A stretch of 64,000 bases of DNA from Branchiostoma floridae (GCF_000003815.2 NC_049982.1:7915849-7979848); one strand, 5' to 3'; shown: positions 11,661 to 24,939, numbered from the stretch's first letter. Notes: generated by a model not told the origin, from the sequence alone. Numbers and translations are program-made.

Positions 11661-12480
11661 GCAGTTGGCTAACAGCAGTGTCTTTGTTCAGACGAACGTT
11701 CCATGCCAATGCTTTTGAAAGGAAAGAACGAGGAAACGTGGTGTCATATTTTCTCTTCCGCGAAACAAAGTAAGACAAGGGTTTGTTTTGTAAAGAGCTG
11801 GTGTTGTCACTTACGGTCATTTACCCCGACTTACAGGACAACTTGATTTCACAGTAATCTTCCGAGTTTGTACGTAAATGAAGGTTTTTGTATATTCCAT
11901 TACCAGTATTTTCAATTTCGCCAAGGTTTTGACCTCCAAAACACACTTCATTTCATCGACTACAGCATGTGAAGCAGAATTGGCCCCGAGTCAAGCTTGT
12001 GACGAAACTCACCCCATTCTGACTACCTGCCCTTTTCAAAGATTTTGATATGAGTTGGATAAGTTGAATCGTGTGCCCTGACGTGACCTAGACGAACTGT
12101 AATCTCCAAGCAGATCTACTGTGGGAGGTGGGCAGTATCCATGGGCCGAAATAATCTCCATTTCTCACCGGGATTTTCTTGGCCCATGGATACTGACCAA
12201 CTGCCACCGGTAGATCTGCTTGGAGATTAGCAGAACTGTGAACTTCTAGGGCTGAAACAAAGTTGTCCTACAAGTCGGGGTTAACGACCATAAGAGTGAC
12301 TACACCAGCTCTCTACAAAACAAACCCTTGTCTCACTTAAATTTGTTTCGCGGAAAAGAAAACATGACACCAAATTTCCTCGTTCCTTGCTGTCGGACTA
12401 TTGGCAAGGAACGTTCGTCTGAACACAGACTGCTGTTTATCAACTGCTGCCGTATACACAGGTGGCATTGAACATTGGGC
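11630..12480. repeat. Nested inverted repeat between genes B and C
   Basis: The sequence near 11640-11840 (GACGAACGTTCCATGCCAAT, AAAGAACGAGGAAA, GTTTGTTTTGTAAAGAGCTGG) returns inverted at about 12268-12475. Between the arms lies a second palindrome, 12105-12228, with arms AATCTCCAAGCAGATCTACTG and CCGGTAGATCTGCTTGGAGATT and halves of GTATCCATGGGCC. Similar structures lie upstream of C and G. No gene seen. It could be an old foldback element carried along in each duplicated unit. Confidence 0.65.
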
Positions 12481-12743
12481 TGCTCCTGCCATTGGGGCCG
12501 GAAATAACGAGGAACAAGTTGAACGTTCTTGATGGAAAGTGAGACGGTGTGCAGGTAACCATAACTACAGAATGTGTACTCATATTTAGAATACAGTGGT
12601 AATAGGTAGATGCACAGTTGGATTACTAGAATGTCTTTCAGTAGTCAAATGCACTGTTTGTAGCAAGATGATATCAGTTGGTGAACGTCATTGTATGAAG
12701 ATGTCACATCATCGGTGTCGCCAGGCACAAAAACATTGATGGA

Positions 12744-12760
12744 GGGGGGGGGGGGGGGGG
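12744..12760. repeat. Homopolymer G run
   Basis: Seventeen consecutive G on the plus strand in the intergenic/3' region of gene C. The equivalent site in gene B has only seven G. Length may be unreliable in the assembly. Confidence 0.8.
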
Positions 12761-12861
12761 CGGTGCGGTCAGGTTTATCTTACACCTGTACTCCCGCAGT
12801 CATCTTAAGGTGTACAGAAATGTTGCAATAAAAGAGTCCATATTTATGTGGAACAGTCTGC

Positions 12862-12867
12862 TTTATT
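12862..12867 (-). terminator. Putative polyadenylation signal of gene C
   Basis: AATAAA on the minus strand inside the conserved CTGCTTTATTTCTG block, about 600 bases after the gene C stop. Confidence 0.5.
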
Positions 12868-13465
12868 TCTGGCTATAAATGCCTGATAGGTTCTGAGTGC
12901 ACAAATGAAGTAGCTACATTTGTATTTTCTCATCTCGTTGTATGCAAACATTAGTCAAAAATTCTCCACGACTAAAGGCAGTGTAGTAACTAAGGACAGC
13001 AACACCAGCATATAAAAACAAGGAATGTAGTCATTCTTCTTTACATCATGATGCCATTGACATTTTCATCAAGCACTACACAATACACGTCGGCTACAAT
13101 ATAAAAGTGTAGTGCTGTAATCATTAGGACATTGTATCAATATAAAATAGGCTGAACATTGTTGTCACAAGCTTTAAATCAGTAACCCTAAATACATCAA
13201 GTAACTCTCAGTGTAGCCATGACTCATGAGATACATGTACTGTTTTTGAACCCAGCTAGGCCACCTCAAATAACTGCAAACACCAAGCCAAACAAACGTA
13301 CCAAAAACAATATCACTATTTTTACCTAGATGATAATCTAATAATAGCTATCACCATAAGTAAAAGCCAAAATTGGTCTTTCACTTAAAACTGTGAAGCA
13401 GATACATTTGTATCCTGTTGTGTGCAAATCTGTGCTTTGGAAATCTCCAAGTCTGCATGCTGTGT

Positions 13466-16400
13466 CTAGTCACCGGTGCAGTCCCTACAGAGGAGAAAAA
13501 ATGATTTGTTATTAAGTGCATCAGTGAATGCGCAGTGAAAATCTTTTTTCAATGCATTTACTGGCACATTGTGTCGTGTTGTTCATCTTGTAGTGACCCA
13601 TAGGTCAGCAGGTCTCCTTGTTGTTTCCGTTTCAGGGTATTCAGAAAGGGTTGCTTGCACCTCCTCGAACACGGACAGTATTTCATGTCTTTTCGAGAGA
13701 CGTGTGTAGCCCAAGATGCCCTTCTCCGAATTAATTCAAAACCGTCTTAATGGAAGTCACACGGAAAGAAGAGAAGACTTCAATAGTGTACTTACTGTCC
13801 CAAGACCTCCACCCGCATACTGAGGTGAGAGTTCCATGCCTGTGGCCAGAACCGGACGTAACGTGCAGTTACCGGCGGCTCCAACAGGTGGCGCACTTCG
13901 GTGTCTCGATCAGAGTTGCCAGAGAAAACCTGGGATGATATTTTGAAGAAAAAAAACAATGGAGCCGGCTAGCAGCAATGCTACACGGAAACAGATGGTA
14001 AAATCTTGCAGTAACACATAAATGATTTATTAGGCTAAAGAAGCCTAAGAACATGTACATCTACATACCCTGAAATATCAGAAAAAACTCTAATCTGGAA
14101 AAAACATCATATATGACTTCTGTCAGTTCATATCCACTATGGTAAAATCCTAGTTAACATCAGCCATACAGTATCGGCTATAGCTTATTAGTGATATTCG
14201 AGAATGACAGTCTCTGCTACGCTGCATCAGTCACATCTGTAACATGTCTCAGGTCTGTTACAAATGTCTTTTTCTGCAAAGTGGCCTCATTAAGTAGTCA
14301 GCAAAATTTATTGGAAACATAAAAAAATCCTTGGAAATATCAAACTTGTGCAGAAGACAATGGTTACCGACCCTATCACGTCCCAGGTTATCCAGGTATG
14401 TAGACCATGTGATTCCGTCTCTGCTGAAGCGTAGTTTGTAGGAGGTCACCCACTGATCTGCACCAGCTCTACCCTGGGTGATAACTCCAGCTACAGTAGT
14501 CTCTGCTCCCACGTCAACCTGAACAGGAAAAACACTGAGAAACGCCAGCGGTACAAAATGCCTACGGAGTTGAATATGTCGTACATAGTTGCATGATTTA
14601 AGTGTGATTGGTCAACCATGAAACTTGAATTGGAGAATGTCCATGCTGACATTTGAACCCTTATCTTCTGCTTTTTTATGTTAAAAAACCCACAAAAGGA
14701 ACACATATAATTAGAAAATGCTAAAATAAAATAGACAACTGCGTGACTGCGTCAACAAATATCAAATAAGTGGCTGTTACGCCTGGGAGGGAACGAGCAA
14801 GCGAGCACTGGATAGAGGAAAGTGGCGGGATATTGCCAGATGAATTTGCTGTGAGGGGAAGGAGGAGAAGGGTGTGCTGGTACTTGTATTTAATATGAGG
14901 ATGAGGATGCAAAAAACATGCCAGAAGATGTGGATGACACAGGACAAAAATGACTTGATATGATAAAAACATATAATCTACACCCTGCAGGCTCTACTTA
15001 CCTGTAACCACTGCTGGTTGTTGTTCTGTGCAGCGCACCAGGCTCCGGCGCCATCCTGAGAATGAAGGCGACCTTTGTTGGTGGCACAACTGCCAGTATT
15101 GTACTGACTGGATGCAGTGATGTGGCCATCAGGAATAGCGCCGCTCTCCATACCTAGTGGTACTGCAGTGCACGGCTTCTATATACAGGATGACATATGC
15201 ATGTTACCGTACCCATTATCCTTTGCCCATACGGTACAAAGTTGTCCAAAGTTAAGCTGGATGTAAATTTACGGCTTCCTAAAAATGTTCGCCTGAAGTT
15301 CGATAGCACAAGAACACATCACGGTATTCTGCAAAAATACCTACAGAACACACGCTACCTGTGGGCAGGATTGTCCTCCACACCCTCCACATCCGCCAAA
15401 TGGACCGGGAGGCCCGGGTGGCCCGGGAGCACCATCACGGCCGTCCCGCCCGTCTCGTCCGGCCGGTCCTTCAGGGCCCCGGAAGAGGCCTGTAACAGTT
15501 GAAGTGATCGTGTACAGTTAATGTCATTGCCAGCTCGGATAGAAATGCGGTTAAGTTAGTCATTTTGGCATTTATCCAATATAGAACAAACCCTAAACAA
15601 ATAAATGCCAGGCAGGACACCAAACGATCGAAAGCCCCTTCGACTGGGGAATTAAAAGTTATGCTAGCGCTATACTAGAGTTGGGCCTAGACCTAAAGAG
15701 GTGACCTGTGAAGACCCTGGAAAACAGTCCGGCATTCATGATTCACAAATATCAGTCAGAAATCTATTTCTATGTGACTTTGACGCAAATAAAGCAAAGG
15801 TTAGACAAATACTTTAGAACTTAACGACGTGGAAAATCAATACTAAAAGAGAAAATATCACAATAGGACAATATTACACCAACAAACACAATCCTCTCTA
15901 TTTCACGCGCATTTACGTTAAGTCAAACAAAACTCAGCTAACAGACATACCGGCAGGTGTCGTGACTGAGTTGTCGGAGCGCCTGTACCTCCGCAAGGTG
16001 GCGTTGTGTTCAGGGACACTGTCAGCTTGGTTCGGCCTCTCGTCCTTAGATATAAAGAAAGTTACATTTATGAAAGTTATACATGCAGCTAGTAAGATAA
16101 GTAAAGTTCATTCAAGACACCGACGGAAGGTAGCGAATGCTACCTGAGACGTCTGGCCGTTTCCAAATTTTATCCAGTTGCTTGATCATTAGTAACTGTT
16201 ACCTTGCATAGGATGAAGTTGGTTTAGCTTAGATATTTTTGATAACACGGTGACTCCATTGACGCATTATTGTTATAGGGTTGGGACAGGAACATATTCA
16301 CCCTTTATTGAACTTAGAGCCATGTACGTACGCTAAGAATTTTCTCCGGTGCTATAGGAACATGAGCAAGCTACTGTTAAAATATCATACCTCTCGAAAG

Positions 16401-16804
16401 TTCCCAAAGCTGTGTTCCTCAGCATGCCCGAGTTGGAACTTGGTCTCCAACACAGCCAGCCGCTCCCTCAAAGATGCGCCGTCAGCTTTCTCCTGCTGTA
16501 ACTCCGTCTTCAGAGACGACAGTTGGATTTTCAGGGCCGTCACTTCCTGGTTGTCTTTGGCAGCGGTGTCTTGTTTGATCTCCATGGCCAAGGTACGATC
16601 CTTCAGCGTCAGGACCTGGTCTTTCAGTTGACCGGAGTTTTCACGGACATGCTTTACCTCATGAAAGAGGAAGACGAGGGCCGCCACGGCCAGCACCCCC
16701 GCCCCGACCGCCACGGCCACCGTCACCATTCGGGCGACGCCGGGTCGGTCTCGGCGGGCCCGGCCGGCAGCTTCGACAACGCATGCAACCTTCTCCGAGC
16801 TCAT
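13466..16804 (-). CDS. Gene C: type II membrane coiled-coil/collagen/discoidin protein (complete, shortest coiled coil)
   Basis: Seven exons: 16804-16391, 16044-15951, 15489-15359, 15178-15002, 14518-14372, 13929-13796 and 13484-13466; about 371 residues. All borders are GT/AG and phases match gene B. Exon 1 is the shortest of the array (138 codons) because the coiled coil lacks the [10 protein letters not shown] segment and goes from DNQEV directly to TALKIQLSS. Exon 2 begins DERPNQAD and keeps NAT and RYRR. The discoidin domain runs from [12 protein letters not shown] to MRVEVLGQ plus DCTGD and has four cysteines, including the GSCAT one that gene B lacks, and an intact [14 protein letters not shown]. 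Exons 4-6 resemble gene H closely. Nothing visible suggests a defect. Confidence 0.85.
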
Positions 16805-17030
16805 TGTCAGCTTGTAGCGAGAACAGACTAACAAAGAAAGGACAAATCTATAACGTCACTTTCTGTTGCCCGAGATCACTTCCACCTTCAATAGTCGGGA
16901 CTTGAATAAGAAGGAAGAAAAAATGCCCTGTAAGAAGAATGCGTAGTTTACAGCAACGTCACAGGGTACAGAAGCATTGATTGGTTGAGGTGTACGTGCA
17001 GGTGAAGTGTCATTTCCCATGGCCAATACC
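16805..17030 (-). promoter_or_regulatory. Gene C upstream region with CCAAT box
   Basis: CCAAT on the minus strand at 16984-16980, about 176 bp before the ATG. The flanking block TTACAGCAACGTCACAGGGTA is shared with B and J. Confidence 0.45.
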
Positions 17031-18170
17031 ACCAGTGCATACGACAGCAGTTTATAAACAGCACCGTCTTTGTTCAGACGAACGTTCCATGCCAATGCTT
17101 TTGAAAGGAAAGAACGAGGAAACGTGGTGTCATATTTTCTCTTCCGCGAAGCAAAGTGAGACAAGGGTTTGTTTTGTAAAGAGCTGGTGTACGGTCGTTA
17201 ACCCCGACTTATAGGACAACTTGAATTCACAGTCATTTTCAAGTTAGCACGAACATAAAGGCTTTTGTATATTCCATTAATACCAGTATTTTCAATTTCG
17301 CCAAGGTTTTGACTTCCAAAACACACTTCATTTCATCGACTACAGCATGTGAAGCAGAATTGGCCCCGAGTCAAGCTTGTGAAGAAACTCACCCCATTCT
17401 GACTACCTGCTCTTTTCAAAGATTTTGATATGAGTTGGATAAGTTGAATCGTGTGCCCTGACGTGACCTAGACGAACTGTAATCTCCAAGCAGATCTACT
17501 GTGGGAGGTGGCAGTATCCATGGGCCGAAACAATCTCCATTTGCCACCGGGATTGTCACGACCCGTGGATACTTACCAACTGCCACCGGTTGATCTACTT
17601 GGAGATTAGCAGAACTGTGAACTTCTGGGGCTGACACAAAGCTGTCCTATAAGTCGGGGTTAACGACCGTAAGAGCGAATACGCCATCTCCTTTACAAAA
17701 CAAACCCTTGCATCACTTTGTTTAGGGGAAAACAAAACATGACACCAAATTTCCTCATTCCTTCCTTTCGGACTATTGGCATGGAACATTCGTCTGAACA
17801 CAGACACTGCTGTTAAAGGTGGGGTCACACCTGCGTATATATTTAAGTCCGTATGAGGCGCGCATGGGAGTATTTGCCTCCACCAGGCTCCACATGTCGT
17901 TGCAAAAATAATAGAAATTGGACAAACGTAAACAGGTAACATGTCAGATGAGTTAGCTGGGTCGCTAACCATACTTCTCGGTCAGCTAACTCATCTGGCA
18001 TGTTATGTATCTATATTTGTCAAATTTGTACTATTTTCCCCGCGACCTGTGGAGCCTGGTAGAGACTAAGAGCTTCATACGCACATCAAACGGACTTGAA
18101 AATATACGCATGTGAGAACCCACCTTAACCAACTGCTGCCGTATGCACATGTGGCATTGAACATTGATTG
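17030..18170. repeat. Nested inverted repeat between genes C and D, interrupted by a MITE
   Basis: Arms at about 17030-17230 and 17635-17815, continuing at 18127-18170, match in inverted orientation as at gene B. The inner palindrome (17480-17615) has arms AATCTCCAAGCAGATCTACT and GATCTACTTGGAGATT. The right arm is split by the MITE at 17816-18126. No coding sequence seen. Confidence 0.6.
17816..18126. mobile_element. ~311-bp MITE with long inverted ends and central stem-loop
   Basis: The left end AAGGTGGGGTCACACCTGCG matches the reverse of the right end (CGCATGTGAGAACCCACCTT), with similarity continuing about 50 bp inward (AAGTCCGTATGAGG against CATCAAACGGACTT). The centre has a perfect 15-bp stem CAGATGAGTTAGCTG / CAGCTAACTCATCTG. 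The host sequence of the inverted-repeat arm resumes on both sides, so this is an insertion. The flanking TTA or TTAA suggests a short target duplication, but I cannot fix the superfamily. No open frame of note. Confidence 0.7.
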
Positions 18171-18541
18171 GGCTGCTCCTCCCTCTGGGCCCCAGAAAAA
18201 CACGAGGAACAAGTTGAACGTTCTTGATGGAAAGCGAGATGGTGTGCAGATGGAACTCATAACTACAAAATATGTATGCACATTTGAAATACGACGGTAA
18301 CAGGAAGAGTCACAGTTGGATTACTGGAATGTCTTTTATTAAGTCAAATACACAGTTTATAGCAAGATGACATCAGTTGGTGGACGTTATTGCCTGCAGA
18401 TGTTATCAGCGTCGCAAGGTACAAAAACATTGATATGGAGGGTTGTTCAGGTGTATCTTACACCCGCACTCCTGCAGTCATGTTATAAGGTGTACAGAAA
18501 TGTTGCAATAAAAGAGCCTATATGTCTGTGGAACAGTCTGC

Positions 18542-18547
18542 TTTATT
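18542..18547 (-). terminator. Putative polyadenylation signal of gene D
   Basis: AATAAA on the minus strand in the conserved CTGCTTTATTTCTG block, about 370 bases after the gene D stop. Confidence 0.5.
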
Positions 18548-21500
18548 TCTGACTATAAATGCCTGATACGTTCTGAGTGCACAAATGAAGTAGCTACATT
18601 TTGTATTTTATCATCTCCTTGTTTGCATGCATCAGTCAAAATATTTCTACAGACACTGTAGTGACTAGGGGCAGACAGCAACACCAGCATACAAAAACAA
18701 TGAATTTAGTAATCCTTCTTGACATCATGAAGTCTCCACTTTCGTCGAGATAAGTATCAACGTTGAGAAAACAACACTTTGGAGGAAATATACATTTGTT
18801 TACGTATAAATGCTGTTGGATACTACAATAAGTAAAAGAAGCTTGGTGTTTCACTTCAAACTTCAAACTGTGTAAATCTGAGCCATGGAAGCTCCAGTCT
18901 TCATGGTGTGTCTAGTCACTGGTACAGTCCCTGCAGAGGAGAACAAAAATGACTGTTGTTGTACATCAGTTAATGCACAGTGAAAATCTTCAAATGCCTT
19001 TACTGGCACATTTTCTTGTGTCTTGTTCACCTTGTCATATGTTCACCATATCAAGTTTCCTTGCTGTTTCTGTACCAGGGTTTACTTTTACAGGAAGGGG
19101 TTGCTTGCGCCTCGTCGAACAGTGGACCCCCATTTCATGTTTTTTTCCGAAAGACGGGTGCCGCCCCAACTGAGGTGTCCTCTCCGGATCTATTGAAAAT
19201 CGCCTTATGTGAAGTCACATGGAAAGAGAAGACTCCAGTAGTGTACTTACTGCCCCAAGACCTCCACCCGCATGCTGATGTGCCCAGTCCATGTCTGCGG
19301 CCAGAACCGGACGTAACGTGCAGTTACCGGCGGGTCCAACAGGTGGCGCACTTCGGTGTCCTGATCAGTGTTGCCAGAGAAGACCTGGGGTGGTATTGTG
19401 AAAAATACAATGCGGAAAAGTGCAGAAAAATAGGTGTGTTGCACATTGTTGATGTCGGCCGAGGTACATAACCCAACATCTTGTTGGAGATATCCAAATT
19501 ACCGAATGTCCAAGACTTGCCGAACGCCAAAACAACCGGGGACCTGTTCCCCAATACCATGAAACTAGGGTAACTCCTGAAAAATCACATTAGTTACACA
19601 AACAGCTATGGTGTGATATGTGCATCATCTCGCGCAAACGGGTAGGCGACGCGCTAAAGTACATCCGAATGCAGCAAATGGATCGTGAGATACAGCTACG
19701 AATAGCATAGCAACCCCAACTACAATACTCCGTCAAGAGGTGATCCTCCTTCACAGAGTAAAAACATTCTTGGAAATATCAAACTTGTGCAGAAGACAAT
19801 GATTTATAATACCAACCTTCTCACGCCCCAGTTTGTCCAGGTATGTAGACCACGTGCTTCCGTCTCTGCTGAAGCGTAGTTTGTAGGAGGTTACCCATTG
19901 TTGATGGGTGTCTCCAGACCTACCCTGGGTGATAACTCCAGCTACAGTAGTCTCTGCTCCCACGTCAACCTGGACAGGAGGAAAACGGCATCCTGGTACG
20001 TTATTCAGGGTACCTATTCTACTTTTGTATCTGTACATATTCTACATTTGCGTCAAGTTTTTCACCCAATATATTAACAACGTAAGTTACGTAACCAGGT
20101 CTCACGTACATTCACGGTGTCTTGTTAGATACTCCGGGATATGGTGTTAGCCGTTGTCTTCTAATAGCTCGTGATTTATTGTTATCTTATAAAAACTATA
20201 TCAAACTGTTGTTCAAACATAAACAGAAAATGCGACAGTACATAGCAACATACAACCAATGGCAGCAAAAATGAAAGAAACTGGTCAGAAGATGTTAGCC
20301 GGGGGAAGAAGAATAATTTGACGAAAGGAACCAAAGAATATAACGACAGTCAAACATATGAATCAAGGGCACAATTACAAAGCAAGTTACACCGTGCGGT
20401 GGTCCTCTCACCTGTAGCCACTGGTTGGTGTTCAGCGGATGTGCGGCACACCAGGCTCCGGCCCATCCTCCCTGGCTTGTGAGACTCTCCTCCCGGGAAT
20501 GAGGACGAGCTTTGCTGGTGGCACAATCCGGGTGTGTAGTGGATGCAGTGATGTGGCCATCAGGAATAGCGCCGCTCTCCATACCTAGTGGTACTGCAGT
20601 GCACGATTGCTACATACAGGATGTGACATTGGTGGTAGAGGTCATGTCATTCAATATCCATTGATCCATACGGTGCAACATCCATTTCCCATTGCCCAAG
20701 ACCCCGATACAACATCTACACATGTCTCTGTTATGGCGGACTGTTTAACAAAGGTTACTAGCGAACACTATGTCTAAAGCTTGTCTATGTCTAAGTTCCA
20801 TGTAGATTGATGTAAGTTTACGGATAATATCGATTCCCAAAAAATTTGTTCGCCTCAAGCTGAAGCTGATTAGCACAAGAACAGGTCACATTGCTATATG
20901 ACAATAACTACAGTACTGTACGCACCAGACAGGATTGTCCTCCACACCTTCCACATCCACCAGCCGGACCGGGAGGCCCGGGCGGACCGGGAACACCATC
21001 ACGGCCGTCCCGCCCGTCTCGTCCGGCCGGTCCCTCAGGACCACGGAAGGCACCTGTGACAATTGCATTGAGGTTTATAGTTACTTAACAAAAATACATG
21101 ATCACAAAATGCACTATCATATACTAGTAGCATAATTTTATAATGGTGTCAGACGAGACGGAATAACAATAAGGACAATTTCCACCCTGGCACTATTGTA
21201 GTCAACTTTCTCGCGAAAATGGAACAGACTAGTGACCATTAAAGGTTACATTTGAAGTAACCACCGACCAACGTCTATTTATTCCTGGTGCGTTCAAAGT
21301 TTATAGGAAAGAACCCATGCCTGCCTACCTAAGCCGTAGGGTGTTGTGATTGTGTTGGCCGCTCTCTTGGACCGCCGCATGGGGGCGCTGTGATCTCCAA
21401 TCTTGACGTCATCACCAACTTGACTCGGTTTCACATCGGGGTCAGTCTTCTGTTGTAAAATGTTCAAAATTTTACTCCGCATCCGCACTTATAGGTTCTA

Positions 21501-22691
21501 TAAAGCACACTGTAGCTACGCCATTCTACTTTCTCCATGTTGTTCCCGACTCCATCACGCGTTATTTTGTTAAGTCTCTGGAATAAAGTTTTGCTCTTTT
21601 ACCCCTCCCTAACTCGACAAGTCTAAGTCGGCCTTGCCACTCATGCTTATAACTGTCTAAATGCTACACAAATTATCATGATGCTACTTTCCGACAGTTT
21701 ATGCAAGCTCCCATATTATTCCACACCACCACCGCACACATCGACACTGTTCACTGCGTACAGCTATCTAAAGTAGAAAAACCAGACATGTCGAGTGTTT
21801 GCCCGAGGCAGGTTAACCGGTTACCTGTCATGAGGTGTGAGTGACCCAACCTGCCCAATTATCCGTGGTGTTTATGTGCATGATATATATAGTCAGAACG
21901 TTGTTGTTGTTTTTGAGAAAATATGAGACATTGGTAGTTCTGAACGCTATCATATTGCTTCCCTGGCGATGGTGAAATTTGGCGTATAGTGAAGGAGAGG
22001 TTAATGTAAGCTTAAGCTTTACAAGTTGATTGGAGGCTGTTGACACAGACCAAGGATCCAAAACGTGAGATTATACCATTGTAGCCTAAAGCTGGTATAT
22101 TTGACAACATAACCGGACCTGAATATAAAAATACTGAAGAACTTTTAATTATAGCTCAGTAAGCTCACTATGATGTGATGTTGTCAACAGGGAGGCCGCT
22201 AATGTTATGGAAGCACTGAGAAGAATTTGTGCTCCCCCCTTACCTCATGAGTGGTTCCGTAGGTTGGTTCTTGTTCGTTTTCGACACCGAGTTGGAACTT
22301 GGTTTCCAACACAGCCAGCCGCTCCCTCAAAGACGCCCCTTCAGTTTTCTCTTCCTGTAACTCTGTCTTAAGAGACGACATTTCGGCACGTTCGCTGTCT
22401 AGTTGAGTCTGCAGAGACGACAGTCGGATTTTGAGGGCCGTTATTTCCTCCTTGTGCGAGGACGCTTCCTCCTTGTCTCTCGCAGCGGTTTCTTGCTTGA
22501 TCTCCATGGCCAAGGTACGATCCTTCAGCGCCAGGATCTGGTCTTTCAGTTGAGACACATCTTGGTAGCAGTGAGACACGTCTTGCGAGGACTTCTCTCG
22601 CACATATTTGACCTCGTGAGCGAGGAAGACGAGGGCCGCCACCACCAGCACCCCCGCTCCCACCGACACGGCCACCGTCACCGGTCGGGCC

Positions 22692-24720
22692 CAATAGGGG
22701 CTGCACGAGCAACCTCCATGGAGGAGCTCTACAGAGCTGACCTCCATGGAGGTTGCTCGTTCAGCCCTCCAGCTCCACCGTGCGAGCTCTATGCGCTATG
22801 AATACAAACACTTGGTTCTCGTCACCTTCATGAAATTTTTAGTACGACATGGAGGAGGTTCTCTCGTAGAGGACAAACAACCGGACTGAACTAGCAGCTG
22901 TACGCAAAACATGGTACACGGGCTATGAATGTTTTTTGATTCACGTCACCCAAAACAAATTGGTCTTAGCGCTCTATACAGTAACAGAGGGCTGTTTGAG
23001 TAGCGCTCTACGGGTTATGACTGTAAACACTTGGTCCACGAAACCCAAAACAAATCGGTCTTAGGGCTCCATTCAGAGATACTGTAAACAACAAACACAC
23101 GGAGCCGATAGCTGTTTGAGCAGCTCCACGGGCTATATGAATGTAAACACTTGGTTCACGTCACCATCAACAATTCGGTGTTTAGGGCTCCATACAGAGA
23201 TATTATGAACAACAAACACACGGAGCCGAAAGCTGTTTGAGCAGCTCCACGGGCTATATGAAAGAAAACACTTGGTTCACGTCACCATCAACAAATCGGT
23301 GTTTAGGGCTCCATACAGAGATATTGTAAACAACAAACACACGGAGCCGAAAGCTGTTTGAGCAGCTCCACGGGCTATATGAAAGAAAACACTTGGTTCA
23401 CGTCACCATCAACAAATCGGTGTTTAGGGCTCCATACAGAGATATTGTAAACAACAAACACACGGAGCCGAAAGCTGTTTGAGCAGCTCCACGGGCTGTA
23501 TGAAAGAAAACACTTGGTTCACGTCACCATCAACAAATCGGTGTTTAGGGCTCCATACAGAGATATTGTAAACAACAAACACACGGAGCCGAAAGCTGTT
23601 TGAGCAGCTCCACGGGCTATATGAAAGAAAACACTTGGTTCACGTCACCATCAACAAATCGGTGTTTAGGGCTCCATACAGAGATATTGTAAACAACAAA
23701 CACACGGAGCCGAAAGCTGTTTGAGCAGCTCCACGGGCTATATGAATGTAAACACTTGGTTCACGTCACCATCAACAAATCGGTGTTTAGGGCTCTTCAC
23801 AGGGATATTGTAAACAACAAACACACAGAGCCGATAGCTGTTTGAGCAGCTCCACGGGGTATATGAATGTAAACACTTGGTTCACGTCACCATCAACAAA
23901 TCGGTGTTTAGGGCTCCATACAGAGATACTGTAAACAACAAACACACGGAGCCGAAAGCTGTTTGAGCAGCTCCACGGGCTATATGAATGTAAACACTTG
24001 GTTCACGTCACCATCAACAAATCGGTGTCTAGGGCTCCATACAGAGATACTGTAAACAACAAACACACGGAGCCGAAAGCTGTTTGAGCAGCTCCACGGG
24101 CTATATAAATGTAAACACTTGGTTCACGTCACCCAAAACAAATCGGCCAGAGGTCTGTCCAAGCAGCCCTCTACGGGCTATGAATGTAAACATTTGTTTC
24201 ACGTCACCCAAAACAAATCGGTCAGAGGTCTGTCCAAGCAGCCCTCTATGGGCTTTGAATGTAAACATTTGGTTCACGTCACCCAAAACAAATCGGTCAG
24301 AGGTCTGTCCAAGCAGCGCTCCACGGGCTTTACAGAGATACTGTTAACAACAAACACACGGAGCCGAAAGCTGTTTGAGCAGCTCCCCGGGCTATATAAA
24401 TGTAAACACTTGGTTCACGTCCCCATCAACAAATCGGTGTTTTAATAGGGCTCCATACAGAGATACTGTAAACACAAACACACGGAGCCGATAGCTGATC
24501 GAGTAGCTCCATGGGCTATATGAATGTAAGCACTTGGTTCACGTCACCATCAACAAATCGGTGTTTAGGGCTCCATACAGAGATACTGTAAACAAGGAGG
24601 TTCTTTATATTCTGAATATAACCTCCTTGCTGTAAACAACAAACACACGGAGCCGATAGCTGTTTGAGCAGCTCCACGGGCTATATGAATGTAAACACTT
24701 GGTTCACGTCACCCAAAACA
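22692..24720. repeat. Left inverted arm of the foldback element (121-bp tandem repeats)
   Basis: The first ~230 bp are unique subterminal sequence including a palindrome (22706-22724 with 22741-22759, CGAGCAACCTCCATGGAGG). About fifteen tandem units follow, with landmarks CACTTGGTTCACGTCACC, AAATCGGTGTTTAGGGCTCC, CAACAAACACACGGAGCCG and GTTTGAGCAGCTCCACGGGC. Spacing is 121 bp over 23151-23757. A shorter ~71-bp variant (GGTCAGAGGTCTGTCCAAGC) repeats three times at 24120-24330. Confidence 0.85.
24593..24629. mobile_element. 37-bp palindrome inserted in a repeat unit
   Basis: CAAGGAGGTT...AACCTCCTTG forms a near-perfect hairpin flanked by CTGTAAA at 24586-24592 and 24630-24636. Neighbouring units have a single CTGTAAACAACAAAC here, so this is an insertion with about 7 bp of duplicated target. 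It is too small for a normal MITE. Microhomology-templated hairpin formation is an alternative. Confidence 0.55.
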
Positions 24721-24844
24721 AATCCACCCATCCTTGTCGGATATTGGCAATGAGGTAAAACTTCCTTGGAACGAGGTTTGCAACAGGTCTAAATATTTCT
24801 TTTATGCAATTACATGTTGTTTTTGCAAAGTGGGCAACAGAACG

Positions 24845-24881
24845 CCCCCCCCCCCCCCCCGACACACACGCGCGCGCGCGC
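24845..24881. repeat. Poly-C run followed by alternating purine-pyrimidine tract
   Basis: Sixteen C, then (AC)n and (CG)n on the plus strand, in the core of the foldback element. Alternating CG/CA is Z-DNA-prone. Confidence 0.8.
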
Positions 24882-24939
24882 AATGCACACAAACACTAGT
24901 AATAATTATTAATTTTTTGTATGGTTTGATCAAGGAGCT

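Noticed and set aside
22930-24710. Regular direct repeats resembling a CRISPR array
   Set aside because: Units are 121 bp of continuous repeat without unique spacers, in a eukaryotic foldback element and mirrored at 27.8-29.2 kb.
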